Part shown: in pieces, positions 17,522-26,175 of the stretch
Numbering within the stretch: the stretch's first letter is position 1
How the letters are laid out: every line of letters begins with the position of its first letter
IMG/VR virus record: IMGVR_UViG_3300025266_000011
Span: 1-42,322 of that record
DNA: 42,322 bases
Reading direction: 5' to 3' (one strand)
From: a virus
Made by a program: the position numbers and the translations under genes
The notes under the pieces: generated by a model
Seen by the model: only the letters and a program-made list of their open reading frames with translations
What the model was told of the DNA's origin: nothing
The model's database searches: none

Positions 17522-19603
17522 ATGATTAATATGGCTATACCTAACCCAGTAATGGCGGCTGCTGAGAAAGCTGCTGATAAGAAAGGTACTGATAAGTTCT
17601 TTCAGGCACCTTCCGGTAAAGCAGAGTCTGCTCCAGCTACAGAGGAGGAAGACAACGCAGATACCTTTAATGATATACGTAAGCTAATTGGCAAGAACAG
17701 AGCGCTCGCCACTGCTAACTCTGAAGCTGCTACTGCTAATATGGGTGTAAGCGCAGGTCTAACTGATACTATAATGAAGTCTATGGACTCAGCCACTAAA
17801 GCTGCTCAGACTATAGCGTTAGTTACAGACACTGCTAAGCTAGAAGCAAGCAATGCTACACGTGACGCGTATACAGCCGCTGCTGGTGATGCTAAGTTCC
17901 AGCAAGATATAATGGCTAGACTGTCTGAAGACGAGAGTAGAGTAGAGACTTTGCTTAATCAGAACGCTGATATTATGGCTACTGAGTACACTGGCGTACA
18001 GTTCTTGGATAACATAGTTAATCAGTTCAATGTTAACCTTAACGCCGGCTCTCTTAGAAACGCTAGTAACCAGTTAAACCAGACTAAAGGTGAGATAGCT
18101 TCTGTGACTGGTGCTACTGATAGCTTCGCTAAGATTAACATGCAGGTAGCTAAGAGCGTTACTAACGAATCTATACGAGCTAACCAAGAACTTATAGCTT
18201 CAAACGCTGAAGTAGCTAAAGCTAAAGCTGCGCTTGACGGTCTTAATACAGCTGATACAGCTATGACTAACTTACTGAACGCAGGTCAAAGAGAAGTTGC
18301 TAACCTTATGGGCTTAGCTAGACTAGAAGATCAGGAGTTAAACAGAGCTGCTGCCGCAGAAAATAGAGAGTTTACTAGAAAGTCTCAGCTACTAGAGCTA
18401 GAGAGGTATAAAGATGGTGCAGAATCTAGAACTATTAACCTAGAAGTTAATAAACTTAACCTTAAGTATGCTCAGGATGTAGCTCCTTATAAAGCAGAAG
18501 CTTATATAGCAGAGCTAACTGAGAAGAAGCGTCAGCTAGCATTAGATAAAGAGATGGAGCCGACTAGAAGGAAAGCTCTTATGGTGCAGTATACTACAGC
18601 TATAGAGAACGCTCCTATTAATAAAGAGCAGGCTCAGCTAAGACTAGCTGCAAGTAAAAAGCAAGTAGCTGACGCAGATGCTTTAGAAGTATCTTATGTT
18701 ACTGCTGCTAATGCTGCGGAAGCTACTGCCGGTTTACCTATTAGCTCTGCTCAAGAAGTTATGGCAGGTATGGCATCTAGCGGCCCGTTAGGTACTAAGT
18801 ACCAAAACTTAATACTAAGTGGCGGCTCAGGCGATATTAACTTCGCCTCTAATCCTTTCGATTCTGCTACGTACTTATCTAAAGTAGACCCTAAGAGCGT
18901 TGCTACGCAGAACACTGGTACAGATTTACTAAATACTATAACTCAAGCACAGGCTGCTAAGTATATAGAAGCAGGTAACGGTGTACCTAGAGATGAAGCT
19001 ACGCAAAAAGTAGATTACAATAATACTGCTCAGGAAATTATGAATAACTTTGCAGCTAACATTGTAACTAATGATACCACTAACCCTTATAGCCTACCTC
19101 CTATGTCAGTGCTTACACAGAGTAGAGCTGTAAGAGAGAGTGCTTTTTATAAGAAGGTTATTCAAGCTACACAGAAGACTGAGTTCGACCCTCAGTTCTT
19201 TCTTGACGAAGGTGTCGCAGCTATTAATGCAGGTGTAGTTAGTACAGAAGAAGTTGCTTCTGGTATTGTAGCTATGGTTAACGCAGGTCAGCTGTATAAT
19301 AATACTACATCAGGTGGCTTTAAGCGTGTAGGTTTGCGTGACCAAGTTAGTTATAATACAGTTATCAAGAGACCTGTAGGGTTTATTGCAAATCTTCCTA
19401 CTAGCAGTCTACTTGCTAACACTGCTGTTGTAACTGACTCTCTATTCGGTGGTATAATATCTAGCACTGAAGCAGGTAAGAGCTTCTTAGCTGACAGTAA
19501 CAGCAAACGTAACACTAAAGTAGACCTTGATAAGTATGGAGAAGTTTTGCAGATACTAGTCAAGAACCTATCATCCACACCTAAAAAAGAGAGTACTGAC
19601 TAA
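17522..19603 (+). CDS. Internal virion / ejection protein, helical
   Basis: This 693-residue protein is nearly all helical: long Ala, Lys, Glu and Gln-rich stretches (about residues 55-390) that would pack as coiled coils, then a mixed C-terminal third. GGAG lies nine bases before ATG 17522, and a second ATG follows four codons later. It ends overlapping the 1670-residue gene by one base (TAATG). The pair matches the T7 gp15/gp16 arrangement of core proteins that leave the head with DNA and span the periplasm. No catalytic motif seen. Confidence 0.65.
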   Translation: MINMAIPNPVMAAAEKAADKKGTDKFFQAPSGKAESAPATEEEDNADTFNDIRKLIGKNRALATANSEAATANMGVSAGLTDTIMKSMDSATKAAQTIALVTDTAKLEASNATRDAYTAAAGDAKFQQDIMARLSEDESRVETLLNQNADIMATEYTGVQFLDNIVNQFNVNLNAGSLRNASNQLNQTKGEIASVTGATDSFAKINMQVAKSVTNESIRANQELIASNAEVAKAKAALDGLNTADTAMTNLLNAGQREVANLMGLARLEDQELNRAAAAENREFTRKSQLLELERYKDGAESRTINLEVNKLNLKYAQDVAPYKAEAYIAELTEKKRQLALDKEMEPTRRKALMVQYTTAIENAPINKEQAQLRLAASKKQVADADALEVSYVTAANAAEATAGLPISSAQEVMAGMASSGPLGTKYQNLILSGGSGDINFASNPFDSATYLSKVDPKSVATQNTGTDLLNTITQAQAAKYIEAGNGVPRDEATQKVDYNNTAQEIMNNFAANIVTNDTTNPYSLPPMSVLTQSRAVRESAFYKKVIQATQKTEFDPQFFLDEGVAAINAGVVSTEEVASGIVAMVNAGQLYNNTTSGGFKRVGLRDQVSYNTVIKRPVGFIANLPTSSLLANTAVVTDSLFGGIISSTEAGKSFLADSNSKRNTKVDLDKYGEVLQILVKNLSSTPKKESTD

Positions 19604-22600
19604 TGGGTAGCGCATATCAAGAAGCATTAGATAAGGTAGAAGCAGGGCAGGATTTAAGTTCTGCTTCAGCTCCTTCTTATATAACTGACGCTGATACTAT
19701 GAGTATGGCTAATGGTAATCAAACTTTCTTGCAGTCTGCCTTCGATACAGTAGAGTCTATACCTAAGTTCATAGGTGCATCTATTATATCTGGCGCTAGT
19801 CAGTTGTATAACATAGCTCCTGATGTAGGTAACTTAGTTAGTGACGTAACTGGCTTAGGTGACCCTGATGAAAGATTTGTTAGATTAGATACTGCGGAAG
19901 TAATCTCTGGTTTGAATAGTAACCTAGGTCAGTTCTATGAAGAAAATAGAGAGGGTACAGACCTTGTAGGGTTTGTTCTCTCTAGTATAGTTCCTGGAAT
20001 GGCAGGTGTTAGAATACTAAACGCAGGACAGAAGTCACTACAGGCTACTATTGCTACTGGTCGCTTCGGTGAAGGTACCTCCAGAGCACTCGGTTTACTA
20101 GCACCTAACAAAGGTGAGTTCCTTAACAAAGCAATTAAAGAGCTTGCTACTAACGGCTCTGCTCCTAGCTTACTTAAAGGTAACGCTCTTAAATCTATAA
20201 TGTCAGGCGTAGGACAGAACGGTTACGAGGCTTTAGCTTTCGAAACTGCTGTAGCTGCTACTCTGTTTAACTCTCCTGTACTAGAGAATCAAGACTTCGG
20301 AGACTTCGTTACTAACGTAGCCTTCGGTGCAGTCTTATTCGGTGCAGTAGGTGGAGTAATAGATGCTACTAAAATTAACTCTGCTCTTAAAGGTGCAGCT
20401 AATAACGCATCTGCGGAAGCTAGACCTTGGACATATATACCAGAAGCGGCACCTAAGTCTAATGCGTATGAAGTAATCTCTATGGACTTAGAAGCTTTAG
20501 CTAACATGCCTAGCGTACTTAAAGGCAGTACTCCAGAGCTACTAGCTAGAAGTAGAGTACTACAGCAGACTGCTGACTCTACTAGAGCTACATTAAATAA
20601 CAGAGTACGTGCTAACTTTAATGTTATATCTGGCGGTGACCAAGAAGCAGCTACTGCTATGTTTAACACTATAAGCAGACTAAACCCACATGACCAGCAG
20701 TTTGCTCTTATAGGTTTATCTGAATCAGGTAGACTTACAACACTAGCTAAGCAGACTAAAGAGCTAGATAAGATAGCTAATAAAGTCGCAACAGGTAAAG
20801 CTACAGACGCTGATATTGCAGCGCTAAATGCTACTGCTGAAAGTACAGGTTACTTAAAGGTATGGGGAGAAGGTGCGGGTACAGTATTAACTGATGCACC
20901 TGTAGTCACTAGTGTTGTAGACATACTTAAGAAAGGTCAGCAGATAGGCATTAATGCTAAAGGTGTATTCGTAGGTAAGGCTGGTAAAGCTGGACAAAAA
21001 GTTAAGCCTGCTACAGGTGGTAAGAGCTGGAAGTTCGATACTAGTTATAACTTAGGTGCTAAGGCTGGCGCTAAGGGTGGTGCTTGGGATATATTAAAAG
21101 CTGATACTCTTACTGCTAACGCTCGATACATATGGGCACAGAGTTTACCTGCATTTAAACCTACAGCTAAGGCTCCTGTCACAGTCAATGTTACTGATAT
21201 ACCGCTACTTGAAAAGGTGCTAGTAGATGTAGCTCCTGAGAACTTACAGTTTGTTAAGTTCACTGGCTTAAAGAAAGGCGAAGAGATAGGTGTAGACTTT
21301 CTAAGTTACGTAGGTAATAAGAAAGTAGAGGTAGCTAATAAGCTGCTAGCTAGTAAACGTAAGATACCTTTAACTCAGGAAGAGATTGCGGCTCAGGTTA
21401 ATGTAAAGAACGCATTGCTATCTGGCGAACAGTCGGCAGAAGCTGTATCTGAGTTTGCGCGTAGAGACGTACTTGCTATGCAGAGTCATGCAGAAGATTA
21501 TACAGAGCAGCTAGTTAACTCTGGTTTACGTTCAAAGAACGAAGGTACAATGCCTATCTGGAATACTCCGCAGCATATGAAGCTTACTTATAACGATGCA
21601 CCGTTTGCAGGTTTAGATAACCATGTAGCAGAAGGTATGGTTATAATTAAAGAGCAGCAGAAGTTATATCAACAAGGTGCGGATACTGCCTTCTCTAGTA
21701 TTATAGGTAAAGACGCAGCTAAGTTCGAAGCTATTAGCAGCCAGAAAGTATACGTAGGTGCTAACCCTAGTGGTGCAGGTGCTGGTTTACTTACTGCTGC
21801 TTCTGATAACTACGGCACCCTAGCTGCTAGTGTAGGTAACATAGGCCGTACTACTTCTAGTGTGATTAATAAGTTTAAAGACAGAAGTAGAGAAGTCTTT
21901 AGTCCGCTGCTTATTAAGCTAGCACAGAATCAAGAAGCTGCTGTTGAGTACTCTACAATATCTACACGTATAAGAAACATAGAAGGTGAGTACGGACTTA
22001 ACGAAGCAGGCGATGCTATGGAGTCTCTAGCTTTAATTAAATGGAGAAAGGCATCTAAGCTAGCAACCGAAGCAGAATTACCTCCACCTAAACGTCCGCG
22101 TGTTAACGAGAAAGATATGCCTCGTATAGATATTAAGACACCTGAAGCTAGGGCCTTGATTAAAGCTCACATAGAAGTTAACGGCATGCGTACTATAGAC
22201 CTAGGTAAGATCCGCTCTGCTCAAGGCGTACAGTTTGGTCGTGACCCTGCTGCGTTTTATCCTATACCAGTCAACCCTACAAACTATAAGCACTTTGCTA
22301 TAGTAGTAGACCAAAGCGTTACTTCTGGTCAGCACTCTAAGTCTCTCTACGCTAACACAGCAGAAGAGTTAGATGCTCAGATTCGTAGAATGAAAGAGAA
22401 CCCTCACTTTAAAGTATTAACTAAGAAAGAAGCTGAAGATTATTATAAAGCTCGTGGTCAGTTTGATTATGAGAAGACTATTAATAGCAACTACTTAGAC
22501 TCAGCTGCACGTAGAAAAGGTGTATCTGCACCTGCGTTACCTGCTACTGACACTAAGAAAATTACAGAAGACTTTCTTAACTGGCACTTAACTAGAGAAA

Positions 22601-24615
22601 CTGGTCTAGTACGTGAAGCAGTTAGCGGTAAGTACGAAGTACAGTTTGAAGAGTTGCGTAGACTAGGTGACGAGTTCACTAACGTAGCTACATCTAAGTT
22701 CGGTAACAGCTCTATTACTGAGTATGCAGACGAAGCAGTTAAGAACCCGTTTGCAGATTATATTAAGACAGCTCTTAATGTACCTAAGCAGTCTGACTAT
22801 CCTTGGTGGGTACAACCTAACAAGTGGGTAGATGATGGGGTTAGTGCAGTCTATAATAAGATAGCAGCTATAGGAAGTAAAGTTAAGACTGATGCTCAGA
22901 TAGCAGAGATAACAGCTATACAGGAAAGAGCAGGCTTTAAGGTAGCTCCTAACTACGATGCAGAAATGGATTTGTTTGCTAACGCTACTAGTGACAAGGG
23001 TGTACTTAGTAAGTTTATAGGTAAGGCTAATGGTATACTAGCTACTATAGTACTGAGACTGGATACACTTAACGCAGTTAACAATGCTATATCTGCTAAC
23101 GTGCTATTAGGTGCAGAAACTAAAGCAGTAATGCGAGCTATGCAGCGCGGTGACGAAGGTGCAGTAGGTGCTCTAGCTAAGGTCATGAAGATAGGAGTTC
23201 CTGGTACTGATGCTTCTATGACCTCTGCTGGTAAGATGATATCTGAATCCATACGCAGGTTCCATGTGTTCGGTAAAGACTCTCCAGAGAAAGCGTTCTA
23301 TCGTGAGAATGGATTCCTTACTCCTATACATGACCAGTACAAGACTGCGTTAGATACTATTACTTATGACGGTAGAGAAGCTATAGGTGCTTATGGTAGT
23401 AAGCTTAAGAAGATGGAAGAAGGTTTAGCTGAGCTTGCTAACAAAGGTGAACAGTGGACAGGTAACAGACTAGCTGAAGAGTTTAACAGATTCGTAGCAG
23501 CTGATGTAATGAAGCAGATGACTGACGTAGCTGTGGGTAGAAACCTAATGACAGCTAAGGAGCAGCTTGCTTATATTAATACTTTTGTTAACAGAACGCA
23601 GGGTAACTACTTAGCTGCTCAACGTCCTATGTTATTCCAAGGCCCTCTAGGTCAGGCTATAGGACTGTTCCAGACTTATCAGTTTAACTTACTACAGCAG
23701 ACTCTACGTTATGTAGGTGAAGGTCACGCTAAAGATAGCTTAACTCTCTTAGGTCTGCAAGGCGGTATTCACGGTATGAACGGCCTACCTGCTTTCGATG
23801 CTATTAACACCAGCCTCATAGGTAATGCTTCTGGTAACACAGACCATAAAGACTTGTTCGATGCTACATACGGAGCAGCTGGTAAGCAAGGAGGTGACTG
23901 GCTTATGTACGGGTTAGCTAGTAACATGTTCCTAATACCTGAACTTAAAGTTAACTTGTATACTCGTGGTGACATTAACCCTAGGCACATAACTATAATT
24001 CCTACTAACCCTAGTACTGTACCGTTTGTACAAGCTAGCGGTAAGTTCTTTGCTAATCTATTCGAGACAGCTAAGAAAGTAAAGGCGGGAGGTGATGTGT
24101 CTACTACACTACTACAGGGGTTAGAGCATAATAGTTTAAGTAGACCGTTAGCTGGCTTAGCTCAAGTACTGCAAGGATTTAATAACCCAGAAGCTGCTAG
24201 TTATAGCACTAGTAAGAAAGGTAATGTTATTGCAGCTAATGACTTGCTATCTCTATCAAACTTAACTCGTATGGTAGGTGGTAAACCTTTAGACGAGGCT
24301 ATAGCATTAGACGCTATGTATCGCTTTAAGGCTTATGGTTTAAGAGATGCTAAGAAGAGACAGGTGTTAGGGGAGGCTGTTAAGACTACTATGCTAGCAG
24401 GGCAGAACCCAACAGCTGAGCAGATAGAAAACTTTAGTAAAGGGTATGTAGAAACTGGCGGGAGACAAGAGGAGTTTAATCAGTGGTTCGGTCAGCTATA
24501 TAAGACTGCTAACCTGAGTCAGGTAAGTGCACTGCAAGATAACTTAGATAGTCCATTCAATCAAAGTATGCAAAGACTTATGGGAGGTAAAGAGATAAGA
24601 GACTTTACTAAATAG
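19603..24615 (+). CDS. Giant internal virion / ejection protein (1670 residues)
   Basis: The largest gene, last in the rightward operon, probably encodes the main ejected core protein that helps move DNA across the envelope. Glycine-rich hydrophobic stretches near residues 120-140 and 233-255 (FGAVLFGAVGGVID) could contact membrane. Most of the rest is helical with Lys/Glu-rich segments. The C-terminal third (for example GPLGQAIGLFQTYQFNLLQQ) is more hydrophobic. I looked for lytic transglycosylase (GLMQ-type), peptidase and RNA polymerase motifs and saw none. One-base overlap with the preceding gene. The size resembles ejection proteins of several marine podoviruses. Confidence 0.7.
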   Translation: MGSAYQEALDKVEAGQDLSSASAPSYITDADTMSMANGNQTFLQSAFDTVESIPKFIGASIISGASQLYNIAPDVGNLVSDVTGLGDPDERFVRLDTAEVISGLNSNLGQFYEENREGTDLVGFVLSSIVPGMAGVRILNAGQKSLQATIATGRFGEGTSRALGLLAPNKGEFLNKAIKELATNGSAPSLLKGNALKSIMSGVGQNGYEALAFETAVAATLFNSPVLENQDFGDFVTNVAFGAVLFGAVGGVIDATKINSALKGAANNASAEARPWTYIPEAAPKSNAYEVISMDLEALANMPSVLKGSTPELLARSRVLQQTADSTRATLNNRVRANFNVISGGDQEAATAMFNTISRLNPHDQQFALIGLSESGRLTTLAKQTKELDKIANKVATGKATDADIAALNATAESTGYLKVWGEGAGTVLTDAPVVTSVVDILKKGQQIGINAKGVFVGKAGKAGQKVKPATGGKSWKFDTSYNLGAKAGAKGGAWDILKADTLTANARYIWAQSLPAFKPTAKAPVTVNVTDIPLLEKVLVDVAPENLQFVKFTGLKKGEEIGVDFLSYVGNKKVEVANKLLASKRKIPLTQEEIAAQVNVKNALLSGEQSAEAVSEFARRDVLAMQSHAEDYTEQLVNSGLRSKNEGTMPIWNTPQHMKLTYNDAPFAGLDNHVAEGMVIIKEQQKLYQQGADTAFSSIIGKDAAKFEAISSQKVYVGANPSGAGAGLLTAASDNYGTLAASVGNIGRTTSSVINKFKDRSREVFSPLLIKLAQNQEAAVEYSTISTRIRNIEGEYGLNEAGDAMESLALIKWRKASKLATEAELPPPKRPRVNEKDMPRIDIKTPEARALIKAHIEVNGMRTIDLGKIRSAQGVQFGRDPAAFYPIPVNPTNYKHFAIVVDQSVTSGQHSKSLYANTAEELDAQIRRMKENPHFKVLTKKEAEDYYKARGQFDYEKTINSNYLDSAARRKGVSAPALPATDTKKITEDFLNWHLTRETGLVREAVSGKYEVQFEELRRLGDEFTNVATSKFGNSSITEYADEAVKNPFADYIKTALNVPKQSDYPWWVQPNKWVDDGVSAVYNKIAAIGSKVKTDAQIAEITAIQERAGFKVAPNYDAEMDLFANATSDKGVLSKFIGKANGILATIVLRLDTLNAVNNAISANVLLGAETKAVMRAMQRGDEGAVGALAKVMKIGVPGTDASMTSAGKMISESIRRFHVFGKDSPEKAFYRENGFLTPIHDQYKTALDTITYDGREAIGAYGSKLKKMEEGLAELANKGEQWTGNRLAEEFNRFVAADVMKQMTDVAVGRNLMTAKEQLAYINTFVNRTQGNYLAAQRPMLFQGPLGQAIGLFQTYQFNLLQQTLRYVGEGHAKDSLTLLGLQGGIHGMNGLPAFDAINTSLIGNASGNTDHKDLFDATYGAAGKQGGDWLMYGLASNMFLIPELKVNLYTRGDINPRHITIIPTNPSTVPFVQASGKFFANLFETAKKVKAGGDVSTTLLQGLEHNSLSRPLAGLAQVLQGFNNPEAASYSTSKKGNVIAANDLLSLSNLTRMVGGKPLDEAIALDAMYRFKAYGLRDAKKRQVLGEAVKTTMLAGQNPTAEQIENFSKGYVETGGRQEEFNQWFGQLYKTANLSQVSALQDNLDSPFNQSMQRLMGGKEIRDFTK

Positions 24616-24651
24616 TAGGGAGTCTCTTTTAGTTTTAACGTGTGTGTCCTT

Positions 24652-24675
24652 TAGGGAACGGAAGCCCTATTTTTT
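24652..24675 (+). terminator. Terminator ending the rightward operon
   Basis: TAGGG at 24652-24656 pairs with CCCTA at 24665-24669, followed by six T. The stem is short, but the place, just after the last rightward gene and facing the leftward operon, is right. The stem includes the stop codon of the MazG-like gene on the other strand. Confidence 0.55.
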
Positions 24676-25116
24676 ATCCGCTCTATCCTGCGCTTGCTTA
24701 TCAGTATAAACACCTAACTTATATCTAGCTTTATCAGAAAGGAGTAACTTCTTTCTATTAGCAAAGAGCGTATCTTCTCTATCAATACCACACTCCTGTC
24801 TTAACCCTTCCATGTAAAACTCTAAGTCACCTAACTCCTCGATAACATTATTAATATCTAAAGGCTTGTTATAGAAAACAGATTTCTTAACTGCATCTAA
24901 CAACTCACCTGACTCACCGCTAATACCTACTGCCATGTGTAATAAGTTACACTGACTAGCAGATAAGCCATTTAGTATATCTTCGCCAGACTTAACTAGC
25001 GCTGTTACCATTACCTGATGTAGAGTTTTTACTGTATCGCCTGTATGGATTTGTGTAGCTGAAGGTTTAGATTTTACTTCAGGCCAGTCTCTAGGGTCAC
25101 GATTATGTCCACTCAT
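24667..25116 (-). CDS. MazG-like nucleotide pyrophosphohydrolase
   Basis: The 149-residue product has the all-alpha NTP pyrophosphatase metal motifs: ESGELLDAVKK (E68 and E71) and EELGDL (E94 and D97). Such enzymes hydrolyse nucleoside triphosphates to monophosphate and pyrophosphate. Phage versions may adjust nucleotide pools or alarmone levels. I choose ATG 25116 because it overlaps the preceding short gene as ATGA; an in-frame TTG at 25131 is less likely. It is the last gene of the leftward operon. Confidence 0.75.
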   Translation of the reverse strand: MSGHNRDPRDWPEVKSKPSATQIHTGDTVKTLHQVMVTALVKSGEDILNGLSASQCNLLHMAVGISGESGELLDAVKKSVFYNKPLDINNVIEELGDLEFYMEGLRQECGIDREDTLFANRKKLLLSDKARYKLGVYTDKQAQDRADKK

Positions 25117-25250
25117 TTGTATTGACTCCAATAGTCTTTGTTGTGTTCTAGGTTATAATAAACAAGAGCAGCTAGAACATTTAGTCTGCTGTGCTTAGCG
25201 TTTGCTATTAACTCAGTTAAGAGTGTAGGCTTCGGTTTAGTTTCTTTCAT
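25113..25250 (-). CDS. Unknown 45-residue protein
   Basis: A short frame from ATG 25250 to TGA 25113-25115 fills the gap between the lipoprotein and MazG-like genes. Both ends overlap neighbours as ATGA, a strong sign of coupled translation. GGAAG lies about ten bases before the start. The peptide has a basic N-terminus (MKETKPKP), a helical middle (LLTELIANAKHSRLNVLAAL) and a Tyr/Asn-rich end. Not recognised. Confidence 0.65.
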   Translation of the reverse strand: MKETKPKPTLLTELIANAKHSRLNVLAALVYYNLEHNKDYWSQYK

Positions 25251-25546
25251 AACTTAAACTTCCAGTCTATGAATACTTCTGTTTTAGAGTATTCCTTTTT
25301 GTCATTAAAGGGTTGACCTGTTAACCATTGCGAGTGATGCTCTACACCGTAGACTAACTTCTCTTCATACTCCCAGTACATCTTTAGTCTAGCAGTAACA
25401 GGGTGGTTAATACGCTCCTTGTTATAAGTAAGTTCTAGCTCCTGTACTTTATAACCTACACCTACTGAGTAAGTAGGCGCAGCGCAGGAAGTTAGTAGAC
25501 AGGCTGGTATAACTGATGCTGCGAATAACAATACTATCCTTTTCAT
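25247..25546 (-). CDS. Outer-membrane-type lipoprotein
   Basis: The ATG at 25546 gives 99 residues with a classical lipoprotein signal: MKRIVLLF, a hydrophobic core and the lipobox LTSC (residues 18-21), so Cys21 would be lipidated. The residue after it is Ala, compatible with outer-membrane sorting. AGGTG precedes the ATG at about eight bases; a GTG nine bases earlier is less likely. The mature part is beta-rich, with KLVYGVEHHSQWLTGQPF and a KTEVFIDWKFKL end that resembles outer-membrane strand endings. Candidate roles are superinfection exclusion or modification of the envelope. An outer spanin is less likely because it lies far from the lysis genes. Function not proven. Confidence 0.65.
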   Translation of the reverse strand: MKRIVLLFAASVIPACLLTSCAAPTYSVGVGYKVQELELTYNKERINHPVTARLKMYWEYEEKLVYGVEHHSQWLTGQPFNDKKEYSKTEVFIDWKFKL

Positions 25547-25555
25547 ACATAGCAC

Positions 25556-25861
25556 CTAACTATTTAAAGTTCCTGTACTGCCGACAATGATAATACCAGA
25601 TGTGTGACTTAGTCTAGTATCTATCATACGCTTGGTTAGTTGTGGGTAGAGTATCTCTAAATCCTCGTCACTATATACCCCGTCCATCATTACATTACAG
25701 TAAGCTGCAATCTCTGCCAGCCACTCACTCCATTCATCTTCCTTACTTCCTAACTCAAGTAACTGTGCTTTAAGTACTGGGTGTCTATTACACTCTAGTA
25801 GCATACTTACTTTGCCGTCTGGGAAATACGCAAGCGTTCTTTTGACTCCAGCTTTTGACAT
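25556..25861 (-). CDS. Unknown 101-residue protein
   Basis: The ATG at 25861 has AAGGAA ten bases upstream, inside the end of the HTH gene, which it overlaps by 55 bases. The product begins with a beta segment (KRTLAYFPDGKVSMLLE). An acidic helical part follows (KEDEWSEWLAEIAAYCNVMM), and the end is a Gly/Thr-rich tail. The large overlap is unusual for this genome, but the ribosome site supports it. No family recognised. Confidence 0.65.
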   Translation of the reverse strand: MSKAGVKRTLAYFPDGKVSMLLECNRHPVLKAQLLELGSKEDEWSEWLAEIAAYCNVMMDGVYSDEDLEILYPQLTKRMIDTRLSHTSGIIIVGSTGTLNS

Positions 25862-26172
25862 CTTTTGTTTCCTTTATATGTATAAGTTAAACCATGTCTA
25901 TGAGAGTGACGAACCTCTCCTAGACGTATACCTCTACTACTAAGAACACTAGTAATGTTAGGTACGCTTGACTGATAAGCTTCTGCTATATCTTTAAGCC
26001 TATAGCCAGTACGTATCATATTAAGTATGAAAGGTACAGCATCGTCCCAGTAATCTAAATTTCTCTTAATTACAGGAACAACATCAAACTCGTCTACTAT
26101 TACAGTAGTAGCAGTCCTGCCTAGCAGCTTAGGTAACACTTCAAGATTAGGTTTTATATCTTTCATGTTCAT
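25807..26172 (-). CDS. Small helix-turn-helix protein
   Basis: The 121-residue product has a probable HTH at about residues 49-82 (ILNMIRTGYRLKDIAEAYQS then VPNITSVLSSRGI), the pattern of homing-type or resolvase-type DNA-binding segments. A basic tail follows (HRHGLTYTYKGNKRCQK). It may be a transcription regulator, for example acting on the repeat arrays in the intergenic regions, but that link is only a guess. ATG 26172 and ATG 26166 are both possible. It follows the DUF3987-like gene by three bases. Confidence 0.6.
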   Translation of the reverse strand: MNMKDIKPNLEVLPKLLGRTATTVIVDEFDVVPVIKRNLDYWDDAVPFILNMIRTGYRLKDIAEAYQSSVPNITSVLSSRGIRLGEVRHSHRHGLTYTYKGNKRCQKLESKERLRISQTAK

Positions 26173-26175
26173 AGA

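Noticed and set aside
25247-25546. PagL-type lipid A deacylase or outer spanin
   Set aside because: HHSQ is suggestive, but the domain is too short for a full barrel, and it is far from the lysis block.
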